From Planctomycetota bacterium (lineage in GTDB: Bacteria > Planctomycetota > Planctomycetia > Pirellulales > Pirellulaceae), in contig JAPLNJ010000957.1 of the NCBI GenBank assembly GCA_026692885.1, positions 1-7,517 on the forward strand: 7,517 nt of DNA, written 5' to 3'. Of the stretch, positions 6,770 to 7,517 are shown piece after piece. The translations under genes were made by a program, and so were the position numbers. Under the pieces are notes generated by a model that made no database searches, was not told where the DNA came from, and saw only the letters and a list, made by a program, of their open reading frames with translations. How positions within the stretch are numbered: the stretch's first letter is position 1; every line of letters begins with the position of its first letter.

Positions 6770-6817
6770 GCTGAGCCCGGCAGGCAAGAGCGAGCGGAGC
6801 CTGGAGCGGAGGCCGAA

Positions 6818-6851
6818 GGGGTTCGCCCGCAGCGGAGCGGAGTCGAACCCC
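6818..6851. repeat. Small inverted repeat after the caspase/SUMF1 gene
   Basis: GGGGTTCG (6818-6825) and CGAACCCC (6844-6851) form a perfect 8-bp stem with an 18-nt loop, about 50 nt after the stop codon. There is no T-run, so it is at best a poor terminator. The 3' arm overlaps the large inverted repeat that follows. Confidence 0.5.
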
Positions 6852-7026
6852 ACTGCGGTGCACATCTTCATAGGGGCCGAAGGCCGGTATTTTACAAGCA
6901 CGACGCGCAAGCGAGTGGGTCTAGATTTCACTTGCCAGTCCACCGCGGACCCACTCGCTTGCGCGTCGTGCTTGTATTTCCAGCCTTTGGCTGGCTGCAA
7001 AGATGTGCACAGCAGTGGGAGTCGAC
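6843..7026. repeat. Large nested inverted repeat with perfect 29-bp core
   Basis: The inner arms 6893-6921 and 6948-6976 are perfect reverse complements around a 26-nt loop. The symmetry continues outward imperfectly: bases 6848-6869 match the complement of about 7000-7021 with few changes, and GTCGA closes both ends. The core translates as HDAQAS/TRKRV-like peptides that I recall as spurious planctomycete proteins. No coding function is supported. Confidence 0.88.
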
Positions 7027-7062
7027 CCCCTTCGAGCCGCAGCGACAGGCGTAGCGCGCGGC

Positions 7063-7190
7063 CGTAGCATGGCTCTCCAGAGCCGTGCAGTTCGACTTCG
7101 ACGAGGGCAATCGCTCACGATGTCTGCCTGGCTCGACGCGGCAGGGCGTGGCAGAGCGTATCCCGCACGGCTCTGGAGAGCCATGCTACG
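7063..7190. repeat. Inverted repeat with perfect 26-bp arms
   Basis: Arms 7063-7088 and 7165-7190 are perfect reverse complements separated by 76 nt with no clear structure or gene. The arms read as SMALQSRA-like peptides on either strand, typical of a dispersed repeat and not of a protein gene. It lies about 36 nt after the previous inverted repeat. Confidence 0.9.
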
Positions 7191-7364
7191 AGGGCGCGGG
7201 TCGCGGGGCAAAAGCGTCCAGCCGCCGCTACGCAACGCCCACGAAATAACTTCCCCGTTTGTTCTGGGGTGTCGCGAATACCGGCCGCAACTGGTGAATG
7301 CCCCCGGCTTGCCCCTCGTCGTTATACACAACTCTTCCGCCCCAAAGGGGCATTAACAAATCAG
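7191..7364. other. Non-coding spacer between repeats
   Basis: I see no supported gene here. The only structure is a short 5-bp hairpin GCCCC/GGGGC at 7339-7351 with an AAA loop. Open frames crossing this part start or end inside the flanking repeats and look like chance. Confidence 0.5.
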
Positions 7365-7410
7365 CCCAGGGCAAAGCGTCGCGGCGACAGCCGCAGAGCG
7401 ACGCCCTGGG
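7365..7410. repeat. Imperfect inverted repeat
   Basis: The left side CCCAGGGC (7365-7372) and GCGTCGC (7376-7382) pairs with the right side GCGACGCCCTGGG (7398-7410), leaving a small internal bulge and a loop of about 15 nt. It appears to be the first part of a longer repeated module that continues with the next inverted repeat. Confidence 0.75.
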
Positions 7411-7432
7411 TACGGTATCGATTCATTCCGGT

Positions 7433-7517
7433 AGCCCTGAAAGGGCGAAACAAATCGGTTCCTCTCACGCGTATCGTTCGTCAGATGGGCCAAGGCTTGT
7501 TTCGCCCCTTCAGGGCT
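7433..7517. repeat. Inverted repeat reaching the window end (21-bp arms)
   Basis: Arms 7433-7453 and 7497-7517 are complementary at 20 of 21 positions, separated by 43 nt. The right arm ends exactly at the window edge, so the palindrome may extend further. No gene is supported in the loop. Confidence 0.85.

Noticed and set aside
6818..6860. tRNA-like T arm (GAGTCGAACCCC)
   Set aside because: No acceptor, D or anticodon stem could be paired around it; it is part of an inverted repeat.
7003..7356. Plus-strand open frame of 117 codons and minus-strand 6921-7331
   Set aside because: Both cross the inverted repeats and give arginine-rich chance peptides with no ribosome site.

Overview
The window looks like ordinary chromosome from a GC-rich planctomycete, probably of the Pirellula/Rhodopirellula type. 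No taxonomic marker is present. The inference rests on three things: a secreted caspase-like protein carrying a SUMF1 (formylglycine-generating-enzyme-like) domain, sparse Shine-Dalgarno use, and intergenic spacers packed with long inverted repeats whose chance translations (QAFQP-, AGASPSH-, HDAQAS- and MALQSRA-like peptides) I recall from planctomycete annotations. That recollection was not checked against a database.

Layout. 1-250: two hairpin repeats, one with 70-bp arms. 251-682 (+): a FucU/RbsD-family sugar mutarotase (fucU). 683-938: a short hairpin, then a roughly 210-bp repeat with inverted ends and a 3 x 21-bp tandem core, stopping 8 nt before the next gene. 939-2009 (+): biotin synthase (bioB). 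1994-2587 and 2614-4032 (-): leuD and leuC, the two subunits of isopropylmalate isomerase, in the order leuC then leuD with a 26-nt gap. bioB and leuD converge and overlap by 16 nt at their 3' ends. 4033-4285: no gene. 4286-4570 (-): a small uncharacterised protein. 4571-4893: divergent spacer with a possible toxin-gene remnant. 4894-6769 (+): a secreted caspase-fold protein whose C-terminal SUMF1 domain is in another frame, so the gene is either broken or mis-sequenced. 6770-7517: about 750 bp of non-coding DNA made largely of at least four different inverted repeats, the last reaching the window edge.

The genes do not form one pathway. leuC/leuD serve leucine synthesis, bioB makes biotin, fucU handles a sugar anomer, and the caspase-SUMF1 protein is an accessory exported protein. 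The parts most worth a second look are the frameshifted caspase-SUMF1 gene and the very dense, varied inverted repeats at gene boundaries. I see no mobile-element transposase, CRISPR array, tRNA or rRNA, and no convincing new multi-gene system.
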